This document shows, piece after piece, positions 24,624-31,369 of a stretch of 32,373 nucleotides of DNA (positions are counted from its first letter, which is position 1; every line of letters starts with the position of its first letter). A program made the translations under genes and the position numbers. Origin of the DNA: Clostridia bacterium (GTDB lineage Bacteria > Bacillota > Clostridia > Oscillospirales > CAG-272); NCBI GenBank assembly GCA_900753285.1, contig CAADYN010000085.1, positions 1 through 32,373 of the forward strand. The letters are read 5' to 3'. A model generated the notes under the pieces. It was not told the DNA's origin. It saw only the letters and a program-made list of their open reading frames with translations, and searched no databases.

Positions 24624-24872
24624 TTAGCCCGCGAGAGCTTCGTCTATTGCTTTGGCAAGCTGATCCGCACATGAGGTTGAGCGAGGTCCGCAGGTGTTTC
24701 CACGGAGAATGTCAGCGATTTCACGCGCGTTTTTGCCGTTACATAGCTTGGAGACAGCTTTGAGATTTCCGTTGCAGCCTCCGGTGAATACGATATTTTT
24801 GATGATGCCGTCCTCAATTTCAAAATCAATCTTTGAGGAGCAGGTACCGCTTGTTTTGTAAGAGTATTTCAT
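24624..24872 (-). CDS. TSCPD-domain protein (TIGR03905-like)
   Basis: An 82-residue protein matching the small TSCPD domain: MKYSYKTSGTCSSKIDFEIE, VFTGGCNGNLKAV, KLCNGKNAREI, RGNTCGPRSTSCADQL. The same domain occurs at the C-terminus of some vitamin B12-dependent ribonucleotide reductases and in NrdJ-linked proteins. Its four spaced cysteines suggest metal or redox binding, but the function of stand-alone copies is unknown. AAAGGA before the ATG is the ribosome binding site. It lies 27 bp downstream of the DUF4097-like gene, so probably the last gene of that operon, ending at the shared terminator. Confidence 0.88.
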   Translation of the reverse strand: MKYSYKTSGTCSSKIDFEIEDGIIKNIVFTGGCNGNLKAVSKLCNGKNAREIADILRGNTCGPRSTSCADQLAKAIDEALAG

Positions 24873-24899
24873 TTTGCTTTTCCTTTGCTTTTTATATAA

Positions 24900-25856
24900 T
24901 CAGGCTTCACGGTCGGTCGCTTTATCCGTTGCCGAGCGGAATACCGTGATATCGGATGAATCTGTGGTAATTGCAATCTCTCCCTGTGAGTTTTCGGAGA
25001 CGGAGTGCTTGTACGGGCTCATGACTTCCGAGTTGTCGAGAACTATTCTGCCGGAGTTTGTAGTGAGGTCAAGAGAGATATCGTCAATCTGGCTTATAGT
25101 TCCGATGGAGATGGAGCCGCTTTCGGAGGTAATGTCAGCCTTGCCCGCGCATCTGAACTTGTCAGTCGTCAGGTTAAGCTCCTTCGCGTTGATGCCTACG
25201 TACTGTATGAGAGCCGTTGAGAGCTTCATGTCGACCTTGTCCGCGGGCGTGACTTTTTCTCCGTAGTTTATACTGAGAGTGGAGGAGGTTCTGAGAACGT
25301 CTCCGTTAATTACAGCGTTTTTCGTGGTGATGTTGTAGTCCGTTCCCGTTGTCATACCCGATAGGTTCAGCGTGAGATTGTCTGATTTGATGTCGAATAT
25401 CTTAATGTCCTTGTCGCTTGTCAGATAAACGTTTATGACCTTGTCGCGGCTTTCGTCAACGGTGTTGTTGAAGTTGAAAATGTACCTCATTCCCTTGAAG
25501 GAGAAGCCGTTTTCCCAGAATTTCAGCATGGACTTCACATCGGGGATTTCGTCAAAGCTGAGCACACGGTTGGCGTTCGAGATTGAATAATAATTCTCTC
25601 TGAAGTTGACAAATTCTATGTAAGACTTTTCCTGTCTGCCATAGATGTTCACCTGAACCTTTGAAGCAATAAGCTCGATTTTCGATATTTCGGAGTCTGT
25701 GAGGTCGACCGTGTAAACCGAATCCGCGCCTCTGTCCTCCGCAAAGAGATATTCTCCGTTCGCCTTTGCCATGTTCTGTGCAATGAAGCAGGAAACAAGA
25801 CCGATGACTACAAGAAGGACTGCTATGACAAGAGAAATTATTGATGCGGGTTTCAT
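24900..25856 (-). CDS. Membrane-anchored DUF4097-like beta-repeat protein
   Basis: The 318-residue product has an N-terminal hydrophobic helix (about residues 5-27, possibly a lipoprotein-like or uncleaved anchor with Cys23). A long extracytoplasmic region follows, of short repeated strands such as DIKIFDIKSDNLTLNLSG, ITSESGSISIGTI and LTTNSGRIVLDNS. This ladder of ITxxSGxI strands is typical of the DUF4097 putative-adhesin beta-solenoid. DUF4097 genes commonly follow HAAS/DUF1700 genes, as here, where the two overlap by ATGA (25853-25856). The role is unknown; envelope stress sensing has been suggested for related operons. The last residues are charged (TDKATDREA). Confidence 0.82.
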   Translation of the reverse strand: MKPASIISLVIAVLLVVIGLVSCFIAQNMAKANGEYLFAEDRGADSVYTVDLTDSEISKIELIASKVQVNIYGRQEKSYIEFVNFRENYYSISNANRVLSFDEIPDVKSMLKFWENGFSFKGMRYIFNFNNTVDESRDKVINVYLTSDKDIKIFDIKSDNLTLNLSGMTTGTDYNITTKNAVINGDVLRTSSTLSINYGEKVTPADKVDMKLSTALIQYVGINAKELNLTTDKFRCAGKADITSESGSISIGTISQIDDISLDLTTNSGRIVLDNSEVMSPYKHSVSENSQGEIAITTDSSDITVFRSATDKATDREA

Positions 25857-26653
25857 AGTCTATAACACTCCCTTCTTACGTTTAAAAACAAATCCTTTAG
25901 CTTTCCGCAGACAAATCCCATGAAGTTTCCGACAAGGGTGATGAGCCACGGGAAGAATCTGATGGACAAATTGTAGATGAGAACCGCCACAAACAGCGCA
26001 GCTCCGGCAACCATAACGCCCAGCCCTATCTCGTAAATTCCGGCGGCGACGAACGAAAACAGCTGCGTTATGCCGAAAATAATGCCGACGAGCGAAATAC
26101 CTGCGCCTGCCGCAACAACAGCAACAAGAGCGACAACTCCGGCAACGATAAGTCCCGCAAGTCCGACAAATACCGCCGCGAACGCTCCGAAAATGACAGC
26201 CGCAAGTCCGAGCGTGATAGGCAGCGTCAAAAACAGTCCCACCCAGAATATCAGCATACCCTTTGTTGACGGCGTGTTCTCCGGAGAATACTCAAAGTAG
26301 CTGTCTTCTTCGGCTTTCGGCTGAGGTCGCTGCCTGGGAGCTTGTCGTGCCTGCGGCTTCACTACAACCTCTTTTGCCTCATGCCTGTCTGACGGAGTGG
26401 CAACGGGAGGGATTTGTTCGGCGGCAGGGGGCGGGTTTTGCTGCTGAGAGCTTTTTCCCTTTGACAGAATGACGGAAATGCTGTCGGCAAGCTGCTGTAC
26501 TTCTTCGTAAGAACGGATTGCGTTTATTTCAGACAAATCGTCATTTGTAAAAGAACGGCTCAGATTAGAAACGTGCTTTGCCGCGGTTTCCTCAGGAATC
26601 CCTCTTTCGACAAGAGCCTTTTTCAACTCATGCATAAAGATGTTTAATTCCAT
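25853..26653 (-). CDS. HAAS/DUF1700-like membrane protein
   Basis: The 266-residue protein begins with an alpha-helical segment (FMHELKKALVERGIPEETA...SYEEVQQLADSISVIL, residues 6-62) resembling the HAAS helical domain of DUF1700 proteins. A Gln/Pro-rich linker (about 68-118) follows, then a very hydrophobic Ala/Gly/Val-rich block with about four membrane helices and a short basic tail. In many Firmicutes HAAS proteins are encoded beside PadR-type regulators; none is seen here. AGAGGTGAG just before the ATG is a good ribosome binding site. It heads the minus-strand operon with the DUF4097-like gene and is divergent from trmB. Confidence 0.75.
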   Translation of the reverse strand: MELNIFMHELKKALVERGIPEETAAKHVSNLSRSFTNDDLSEINAIRSYEEVQQLADSISVILSKGKSSQQQNPPPAAEQIPPVATPSDRHEAKEVVVKPQARQAPRQRPQPKAEEDSYFEYSPENTPSTKGMLIFWVGLFLTLPITLGLAAVIFGAFAAVFVGLAGLIVAGVVALVAVVAAGAGISLVGIIFGITQLFSFVAAGIYEIGLGVMVAGAALFVAVLIYNLSIRFFPWLITLVGNFMGFVCGKLKDLFLNVRRECYRL

Positions 26654-26703
26654 TATCTCACCTCTCTTTTTATGTAGTTAGTGTAGATTTTTGAACTATC
26701 TTA

Positions 26704-26712
26704 TGATATAAT
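26704..26712 (+). promoter_or_regulatory. Extended -10 promoter of trmB
   Basis: TGATATAAT with no good -35 in place. A likely start is near 26719, giving a leader of about 70 nt before the ATG at 26792. Confidence 0.5.
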
Positions 26713-26737
26713 AACGGGTAGCTGATTACAGATTCAA
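26708..26737 (-). promoter_or_regulatory. Candidate divergent promoter of the HAAS operon
   Basis: On the minus strand TTGAAT (26737-26732), an 18-bp spacer and TATTAT (26713-26708). Its -10 occupies almost the same bases as the trmB -10. Confidence 0.4.
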
Positions 26738-26791
26738 ATTGCAAAAAATAGTATCACCTATATTCTATCAAAAAACGGAGTAATAATCAAT

Positions 26792-27532
26792 ATGCGAATG
26801 AGAAAAAAACGCCACGGAAATGAAAGACTTCTCGCGCTGTCCTCACTTTTGTACCCATTTTCGACAGAAGAGTGGATTTCACCCGAGAAAGTTTTCGCTG
26901 ACGAGGCGCCATTATACCTTGAAGTAGGCTGCGGCAAGGGAGAATTCATTACAATGCTATCCGCGCGCGAGACCGAGAAGAACTATATCGCACTCGAGAG
27001 AATATCCGACGTTGCGGTGTGTGCGATAGAGAAGTACGCGAAGAGCCGTGATCTCGGTAAGCTCGGTGCGAACGGCGGCTGGCTGACTCCCGAGGGAAAG
27101 CTGTACAAAAACGGCGAAGTATGCGAAATTCCACTCGAAAAGCGCGGCAACGTCCGTTTTATCGTAGGAGAAGCGGCTGATGTGGTTTCCGCAATGCCCG
27201 ACAACTCACTTTCCGGAATCATAGCAAACTTCAGCGACCCGTGGGCAAGAAAGTGCAATTACGAAAAGAGAAGACTGACCCATCCCGCGCTCCTTGTGAA
27301 TTACAAAAGAGTGTTAAAAAGCGACGGTGTGTTCTCGTTCAAGACGGACAACGACACGCTTTTCGACTATACCCTCGAGGTTCTTCCCGAAAGCGGATTT
27401 GAGATAACCTACACCACGCGAGATTTGCACAATTCCGACAGAAACGAAGGCAATATCGTAACCGAATACGAGCGCAGCTTCACAGAAAAAGGCGTGCCGA
27501 TAAAAATGCTCGAGGCAAGACCGATAAAATAA
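26792..27532 (+). CDS. trmB: tRNA (guanine-N7-)-methyltransferase
   Basis: It methylates G46 in the variable loop of tRNAs using S-adenosylmethionine. The SAM site is YLEVGCGKGEFI (about residues 42-53). YIALERISDVAVCAIEKY and the TrmB signature NFSDPWARKCNYEKRRLTH follow. The protein ends conventionally with ITYTTRDLHNS...NIVTEYERSFTEKGVPI. At 246 residues it is about 30 longer than usual; the extra part is GANGGWLTPEGKLYKNGEVC (about 90-109) and neighbours. The usual WPK reads WAR here. CGGAG near 26777 lies 10 nt before the ATG; a second in-frame ATG at 26798 is possible. There is no plus-strand terminator after the stop. Confidence 0.94.
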   Translation: MRMRKKRHGNERLLALSSLLYPFSTEEWISPEKVFADEAPLYLEVGCGKGEFITMLSARETEKNYIALERISDVAVCAIEKYAKSRDLGKLGANGGWLTPEGKLYKNGEVCEIPLEKRGNVRFIVGEAADVVSAMPDNSLSGIIANFSDPWARKCNYEKRRLTHPALLVNYKRVLKSDGVFSFKTDNDTLFDYTLEVLPESGFEITYTTRDLHNSDRNEGNIVTEYERSFTEKGVPIKMLEARPIK

Positions 27533-27536
27533 GTCG

Positions 27537-27574
27537 AAAAAAGAAAAAACACTTGACAGAGAATCCCGCAAGTG
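27537..27574 (-). terminator. Minus-strand intrinsic terminator overlapping the plus-strand promoter
   Basis: On the minus strand CACTTG (27574-27569), a 13-base loop and CAAGTG (27555-27550) form the stem, followed by T6-C-T6 (27549-27537). It would end the minus-strand RNA begun near 27620. The plus strand has no U-tract here. Confidence 0.75.
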
Positions 27575-27581
27575 ATATAAT
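27553..27581 (+). promoter_or_regulatory. Sigma-A promoter of the DUF6323/DUF6179-like pair
   Basis: TTGACA at 27553-27558, 17-bp spacer, TATAAT at 27576-27581 with TGA before it: perfect consensus with extended -10. The start near 27588 leaves a leader of about 120 nt. Confidence 0.88.
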
Positions 27582-27626
27582 AACAATATTGAGCACGCGT
27601 GAATATACGTACATCAATACATCAAA

Positions 27627-27655
27627 ATTATATCACACAACAAACGCGTTGTCAA
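27627..27655 (-). promoter_or_regulatory. Face-to-face minus-strand sigma-A promoter
   Basis: On the minus strand TTGACA (27655-27650), 17-bp spacer, TATAAT (27632-27627) preceded by TGA: perfect consensus. GTGATATAAT here and at 27572-27581 are exact 10-bp inverted copies. The start near 27620 heads back toward trmB. Confidence 0.85.
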
Positions 27656-27707
27656 TAGAATCACATAAACTTTTTTGTAAATTTTATTCAGGAAGTGAAA
27701 CAACATA

Positions 27708-28445
27708 ATGAATGGACTGATATCACTTGAGAATATGTCACTCAGACCGGTGTCAAAGGAAATACTGGAGCTTAACGAAGTTTCGTCAAAATACGGTCTT
27801 GTCCTGACTGAAGAGGAAGCACGTGAGCTTTCCGATACGAGAAACAAATCCATCGTCGAGAACGACCGCGTTGAGATAGGTACGGGAGCTGTCACAAAGA
27901 TAATCGAGCGCTTTTGCACGTCAAGATATATCACAAAAGAAAACTACACTTATCTCCTGAACGAGCTGACATATCTGTTCTACTACATTAAAACCGAAAC
28001 TGACGACAAAATCAGCGACAACGAGCTTATAGACGAGCTTTTTGAAAGATTTGAGCTGTACTGCCGCGGAAGCGTTGATACCCTCATAGGCAGGGAAGTC
28101 GAGAGGATAATCCGCAAGGTCAACAGCGGAGAAAACTATGCTAAGTGGTTTGCCGACAGAGATGAGCTCAATCTTAAACCCGGCGTAGGTCAGCGTGAAA
28201 CTCCCGACAACTACGTGCGCGAGGAATACGGCGACGACTACTTTGATGGTGTAGAGAGCGACGGACCCGCGGATCACGACCTTTACGAAGACGACTTTGA
28301 CGAAGAGGACACGGAGATAGACGAGCTTGACGCGTTTGACGAGTTCCTTGACAGCGAAGCCGTGATGCAGAAGGAAGACAATCCCAATCCAGACGCCGCG
28401 AAGGAAGACATGGACGATGATGACGAGGAGAAAGACTATGACTGA
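27708..28445 (+). CDS. Uncharacterised protein, DUF6323-like, with acidic tail
   Basis: I do not know its function. The first 150 or so residues resemble, from memory, DUF6323 proteins of Clostridia: LNEVSSKYGLVLTEEEAREL, DTRNKSIVENDRVEIGTGAV, KIIERFCTSRYITKENY and ELFERFELYCRGSVDTL. The last 75 or so residues are extremely acidic (EEYGDDYFDGVE, DDFDEEDTEIDELD, MDDDDEEKDYD), an unusual tail that may bind cations, RNA-mimicking partners or basic proteins. There is no signal peptide or membrane helix, so it is cytosolic. AGGAAGTG lies 10 nt before the ATG. It overlaps the next gene by 8 bp. A consensus promoter and an opposing small RNA candidate lie upstream. Confidence 0.8.
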   Translation: MNGLISLENMSLRPVSKEILELNEVSSKYGLVLTEEEARELSDTRNKSIVENDRVEIGTGAVTKIIERFCTSRYITKENYTYLLNELTYLFYYIKTETDDKISDNELIDELFERFELYCRGSVDTLIGREVERIIRKVNSGENYAKWFADRDELNLKPGVGQRETPDNYVREEYGDDYFDGVESDGPADHDLYEDDFDEEDTEIDELDAFDEFLDSEAVMQKEDNPNPDAAKEDMDDDDEEKDYD

Positions 28446-29085
28446 CATACAATCCTACAGCGGACTGAATCCGGCGAATCTCGACCGCTCCGACTATATG
28501 AACACCCTCGCCGCAGAGGCTCTCAGAGCAGGGCTGATAAATGAAAGCGACATTGACAGAATCAGAAGCGACCTCATGACAGCCCTCGCCGAGGTTATCG
28601 GATACTATACGAAAAACGAATCCTCTTCCGTTATGGCTGACACCGCAAACGAGCTGTCGGAGTCAATGGTGTATAATATCGACACGTATCTGCTATCGCT
28701 GAAAGACGACAAACGCGCACTTGACACACTGCTTGACAGAAGAATGTCCGAGCTGTACGGTAAAGGATACGCCATAAACTCGGAATACTATAAGCAGGCT
28801 AAAATACTCTTCGGCAGAGCGAGATTTTCACGCCTCAAAAACGGAAGCGCGGAGTACAACAAGACGCTCGACAAGTATTTCAGATACTACCTCATGAACT
28901 ATTCGCCGAAGTTTACCGCGCATAATAAGATTTATCTCTCGCTGAGCGAATATGATCTCTCCGGCGTGTACCATATAAACGAAGCCGTGGAGGTGCTGAA
29001 AAAGATATGTGAGATAAACCGCGGACCGAAGGCTGACGTTATAATCGACACTCCCACCGCAGAAACAGAAGCGCAAGACAATTGA
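28438..29085 (+). CDS. Uncharacterised protein resembling the N-terminal half of DUF6179
   Basis: The function is unknown. The 215-residue, mostly helical cytosolic protein has AAEALRAGLINESDIDRIRSD, LAEVIGYYTKNESSSV, MVYNIDTYLLSLKD, DRRMSELYGKGY and YYLMNYSPKFTAHNKIYLSL. From memory these match the first half of DUF6179 proteins, which are about twice as long and sit next to DUF6323 genes in Clostridia; the second half is absent here. I take ATG 28438, with GAGGAG at 28425-28430 seven bases upstream; the in-frame ATG at 28417 precedes that site. It overlaps the upstream gene by 8 bp and the convergent symporter gene by 47 bp. Confidence 0.78.
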   Translation: MTDIQSYSGLNPANLDRSDYMNTLAAEALRAGLINESDIDRIRSDLMTALAEVIGYYTKNESSSVMADTANELSESMVYNIDTYLLSLKDDKRALDTLLDRRMSELYGKGYAINSEYYKQAKILFGRARFSRLKNGSAEYNKTLDKYFRYYLMNYSPKFTAHNKIYLSLSEYDLSGVYHINEAVEVLKKICEINRGPKADVIIDTPTAETEAQDN

Positions 29086-30331
29086 GTACGGTCATAGTTC
29101 CGAGAAGCGCGTCAGCCCCCATCCACATAAGCTCCGATGAGACGACAGAGCCTATGACGGTACACACAACCGAGAGGATATAGTAGAGCACTCTCCACTT
29201 TTTCTTCTGTGAGAGATAACCGATGGCGACTGTGCCGTAGTATATCTGCGCGATTATCGTAGCATACGCGAACAGTATTATAGATACCGACAAAATTTCT
29301 CTGAATCCGCCGATCATACCGAACGCGCTTAAGGTGACACTCGCCGCATCGGATGAGGTGTTCCACGGGATGAGAGAGTATTTCTTGTCCGCTATGAGCA
29401 TCACAAGAGCCGTCAGCGTGCATAGAACCGGCGTATCGAAGACGACCTCTGCTATGCCGAGACGACCCTGTGCGCTCGGAGATTCCGTTTCAGCCGATGC
29501 GTGAGCCGTGGGAGATGTTCCGCAACCCGCTTCGTTTGAGAAAATGCCGCGCATGATACCGTACCTCACCGCGTCCCGCATACAAAATCCCGCCGCTCCT
29601 CCGAGTACAGCACGGTAAGAGAAAGCGGACGAAAAAATATCGCAGAACACCTCTCCCGCAAGTGAAAGATTTGAGAAGATAACATAAGCCGAAATCGCTA
29701 TGTAAACTCCCGCGAGGGGTGGAATGAGATAAGCCGTTATCCTCTCAATGCGCCGTGTGCCGAATATTATCGAAAACAGCACGAGGACTGCAAGTATCGC
29801 TCCCGTAACAATCCTGTGCTTAGGAGAGAGGGCAGAGGAAGCCGCGCTTGACTGAACGATGTTCCCCGTGACAAGTGAGTTTGCGATGCAGAGAACAGCA
29901 AAAACGCTCCCGAAGAACGCCGAGGCTCTCCCTCCGAAACGCTTTGACAACCCATCCCTGATATAGTACATAGCACCGCCGAAGAATCCGTATCTGTCAC
30001 GCTGTCTGTACAGTACCGACAGATAGACTTCGGCGTATTTTATTATAATAACGATAACCGAGCCCGCCCACATCCAGAAAACCGCTCCCGGACCACCTGA
30101 GATGAGCGCGGATGTAACTCCCGTAATGTTCCCGACGCCGAGAGTTCCCGCAAGAGCTAAAGTGAGAGCGCGGACGGGTGAGTTTTTCGAGAAGAATCCG
30201 ACGTGAGCAGTAGTCTTCTCCTGCTTTTTCTCCCTCTTTGTCGAGAACATGAGAACTGCCGCAGTGAAGATAAGCATAAACGGAGTTACAGCAGAACCGA
30301 GCATATCGGCGGCGGCACGTAAAAACGACAT
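29039..30331 (-). CDS. Sodium:alanine/glycine symporter, AGCS family
   Basis: A 430-residue membrane protein with about ten helices that takes up alanine or glycine with sodium. Family motifs are LALAGTLGVGNITGVTSALI, GGPGAVFWMWAGS, FGGAMYYIRDGL, and RGIFSNEAGCGTSPTAHASA before the conserved helix with FDTPVLCTLTALVML. A GGGAG lies 7 nt before the ATG. Its C-terminal codons overlap the convergent DUF6179-like gene by 47 bp, with no terminator between. An inverted repeat just upstream (30344-30392) may regulate it. The minus-strand promoter is unclear; a TATACT at 30367-30362 lacks a good -35. Specificity between alanine, glycine and serine is not visible. Confidence 0.95.
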   Translation of the reverse strand: MSFLRAAADMLGSAVTPFMLIFTAAVLMFSTKREKKQEKTTAHVGFFSKNSPVRALTLALAGTLGVGNITGVTSALISGGPGAVFWMWAGSVIVIIIKYAEVYLSVLYRQRDRYGFFGGAMYYIRDGLSKRFGGRASAFFGSVFAVLCIANSLVTGNIVQSSAASSALSPKHRIVTGAILAVLVLFSIIFGTRRIERITAYLIPPLAGVYIAISAYVIFSNLSLAGEVFCDIFSSAFSYRAVLGGAAGFCMRDAVRYGIMRGIFSNEAGCGTSPTAHASAETESPSAQGRLGIAEVVFDTPVLCTLTALVMLIADKKYSLIPWNTSSDAASVTLSAFGMIGGFREILSVSIILFAYATIIAQIYYGTVAIGYLSQKKKWRVLYYILSVVCTVIGSVVSSELMWMGADALLGTMTVLNCLALLFLRWECRL

Positions 30332-30343
30332 GGCAAGTCTCCC

Positions 30344-30392
30344 GATGAATGATTTTGATTAAGTATATTCCCGTGTGAAAAAATGATTCATC
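30344..30392 (-). promoter_or_regulatory. Inverted repeat in the symporter leader
   Basis: GATGAATGATT (30344-30354) and AATGATTCATC (30382-30392) pair at ten of eleven positions across a 27-nt loop. The first half directly abuts the GGGAG ribosome binding site (30343-30339 on the minus strand), so the folded RNA could affect translation. Confidence 0.4.
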
Positions 30393-30437
30393 TAAAAACA
30401 AAATCAAGCCGCGGCGGGATTTCATGTGTTATGTCCG

Positions 30438-30466
30438 TTTACATACCGGCGTGAATATGATATAAT
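30438..30466 (+). promoter_or_regulatory. Sigma-A promoter of nfnAB
   Basis: TTTACA at 30438-30443, 17-bp spacer, TATAAT at 30461-30466 with TGA before it (extended -10). Confidence 0.82.
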
Positions 30467-30511
30467 AATTATTGTAACCAAATGCGAACTCATAATAAGC
30501 GAGGTCATATT

Positions 30512-31357
30512 ATGTATGAGATAACAGAAAAAACTATACTGAATCCTACAGTAATCAAAATGAATATAAAAGCGCCGCTTGTCGCGAAGAAAGCTCAGGC
30601 GGGACAGTTTATCATTCTGCGTGTCGACAGCGAGGGGGAGAGAATTCCGCTCACAGTAGCCGACTACGACAGAGAAGCGGGAACTGTAACGATAATTTTC
30701 CAAAAGGTCGGCGCGACAACCGATAAACTCGCGGAGCTGAACGAGGGAGACTATATTTCCGATTTCGCGGGACCTCTCGGCAGAGCAACAAATGTAGAAG
30801 GACTTAAAAAAGTGGCGGTAGTCGGCGGCGGTGTCGGATGTGCGATAGCTTATCCCGTTGCAAAGAAGCTGCACGAAAACGGATGCGAAGTCCATTCCAT
30901 CGTAGGCTTCAGAAACCGCGAGCTTGTTATCCTTGAAGATGAATTCAAGACTGTGTCGGACAAATTTGTGATGATGACGGACGACGGCTCATACGGCGAA
31001 AAGGGACTTGTGACAAACGCCCTTGAAAAACTTATAGAATCCGGTGAGAGGTACGACGAGGTCATAGCGATAGGTCCCGTTATCATGATGAAGTTTGTCG
31101 CCGCGCTCACGAAGAAATACGGCATAAAAACTGTCGTCAGCATGAACCCCATTATGATAGACGGAACGGGAATGTGCGGCGGATGCAGACTCACTGTCGG
31201 AGGAAAAACAAAGTTCGCGTGCGTAGACGGACCGGAGTTTGACGGACATGAAGTAGACTTTGACGAAGCACTGAAGCGCGGCTCGATGTACAGAGAATTT
31301 GAAAAGCACGCACGTGAGGAACACTGCAATCTCTTGAAGCAGCAGGCGAATAACTGA
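30512..31357 (+). CDS. NfnA-type ferredoxin-NADP+ reductase subunit (NADH-dependent, bifurcating complex small subunit)
   Basis: The small subunit of the electron-bifurcating ferredoxin/NAD(H)/NADP(H) transhydrogenase, or the related sulfide dehydrogenase/GltS accessory; it binds FAD, NAD(H) and a [2Fe-2S] cluster. The FAD domain has QFIILRVDSEGERIPLTVAD, the NAD domain has VAVVGGGVGCAIAYPVAK and VIAIGPVIMMK. The cluster region MIDGTGMCGGCRLTV plus FACVDGPEFDGH offers Asp217, Cys222, Cys225 and Cys237, the Asp/3Cys pattern known for NfnA. The 281-residue frame starts at ATG 30512 (GAGG 7 nt upstream); the ATG at 30482 precedes any ribosome binding site. Its stop overlaps the ribosome binding site of nfnB. 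Confidence 0.92.
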   Translation: MYEITEKTILNPTVIKMNIKAPLVAKKAQAGQFIILRVDSEGERIPLTVADYDREAGTVTIIFQKVGATTDKLAELNEGDYISDFAGPLGRATNVEGLKKVAVVGGGVGCAIAYPVAKKLHENGCEVHSIVGFRNRELVILEDEFKTVSDKFVMMTDDGSYGEKGLVTNALEKLIESGERYDEVIAIGPVIMMKFVAALTKKYGIKTVVSMNPIMIDGTGMCGGCRLTVGGKTKFACVDGPEFDGHEVDFDEALKRGSMYREFEKHAREEHCNLLKQQANN

Positions 31358-31369
31358 GGAGAATACGAT

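Larger units (their letters stand above)
27537..27620 (-). ncRNA. Candidate antisense small RNA, about 84 nt
   Basis: No known RNA family is recognised; this is predicted from signals alone. A perfect minus-strand promoter (27655-27627) places the start near 27620. The 5' end folds as a 13-bp stem with one bulged U (27613). GUAUUGA (27620-27614) pairs with UCAAUAU (27592-27586), and GUACGU (27612-27607) with GCGUGC (27598-27593), around the 8-nt loop AUAUUCAC. An unpaired AU-rich linker and the terminator hairpin complete it. Its first 33 or so bases are complementary to the 5' end of the DUF6323-like mRNA, whose promoter faces it. Alternatives: a large operator palindrome, or promoter symmetry without a functional RNA. 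Confidence 0.5.

Noticed and set aside
27550..27574. CACTTG/CAAGTG inverted repeat as a simple repressor operator for the DUF pair
   Set aside because: The T6-C-T6 run on the minus strand explains it better as a terminator stem, though an operator role cannot be excluded.
27314..27586. Minus-strand 90-residue frame opposite trmB that could be read from the minus promoter
   Set aside because: It begins with TTG inside the predicted small RNA, has no ribosome binding site, and the intrinsic terminator at 27537 would end transcription first.
27553..27655. Invertible (phase-variable) promoter
   Set aside because: The inverted matches are mostly promoter elements and a hairpin; there are no longer flanking repeats and no recombinase gene nearby.
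28417..28437. Earlier ATG of the DUF6179-like gene
   Set aside because: It precedes the GAGGAG ribosome binding site at 28425-28430 that fits the ATG at 28438.
30482..30511. Earlier ATG of nfnA
   Set aside because: It lies too close to the promoter -10 and has no ribosome binding site; ATG 30512 has GAGG 7 nt upstream.
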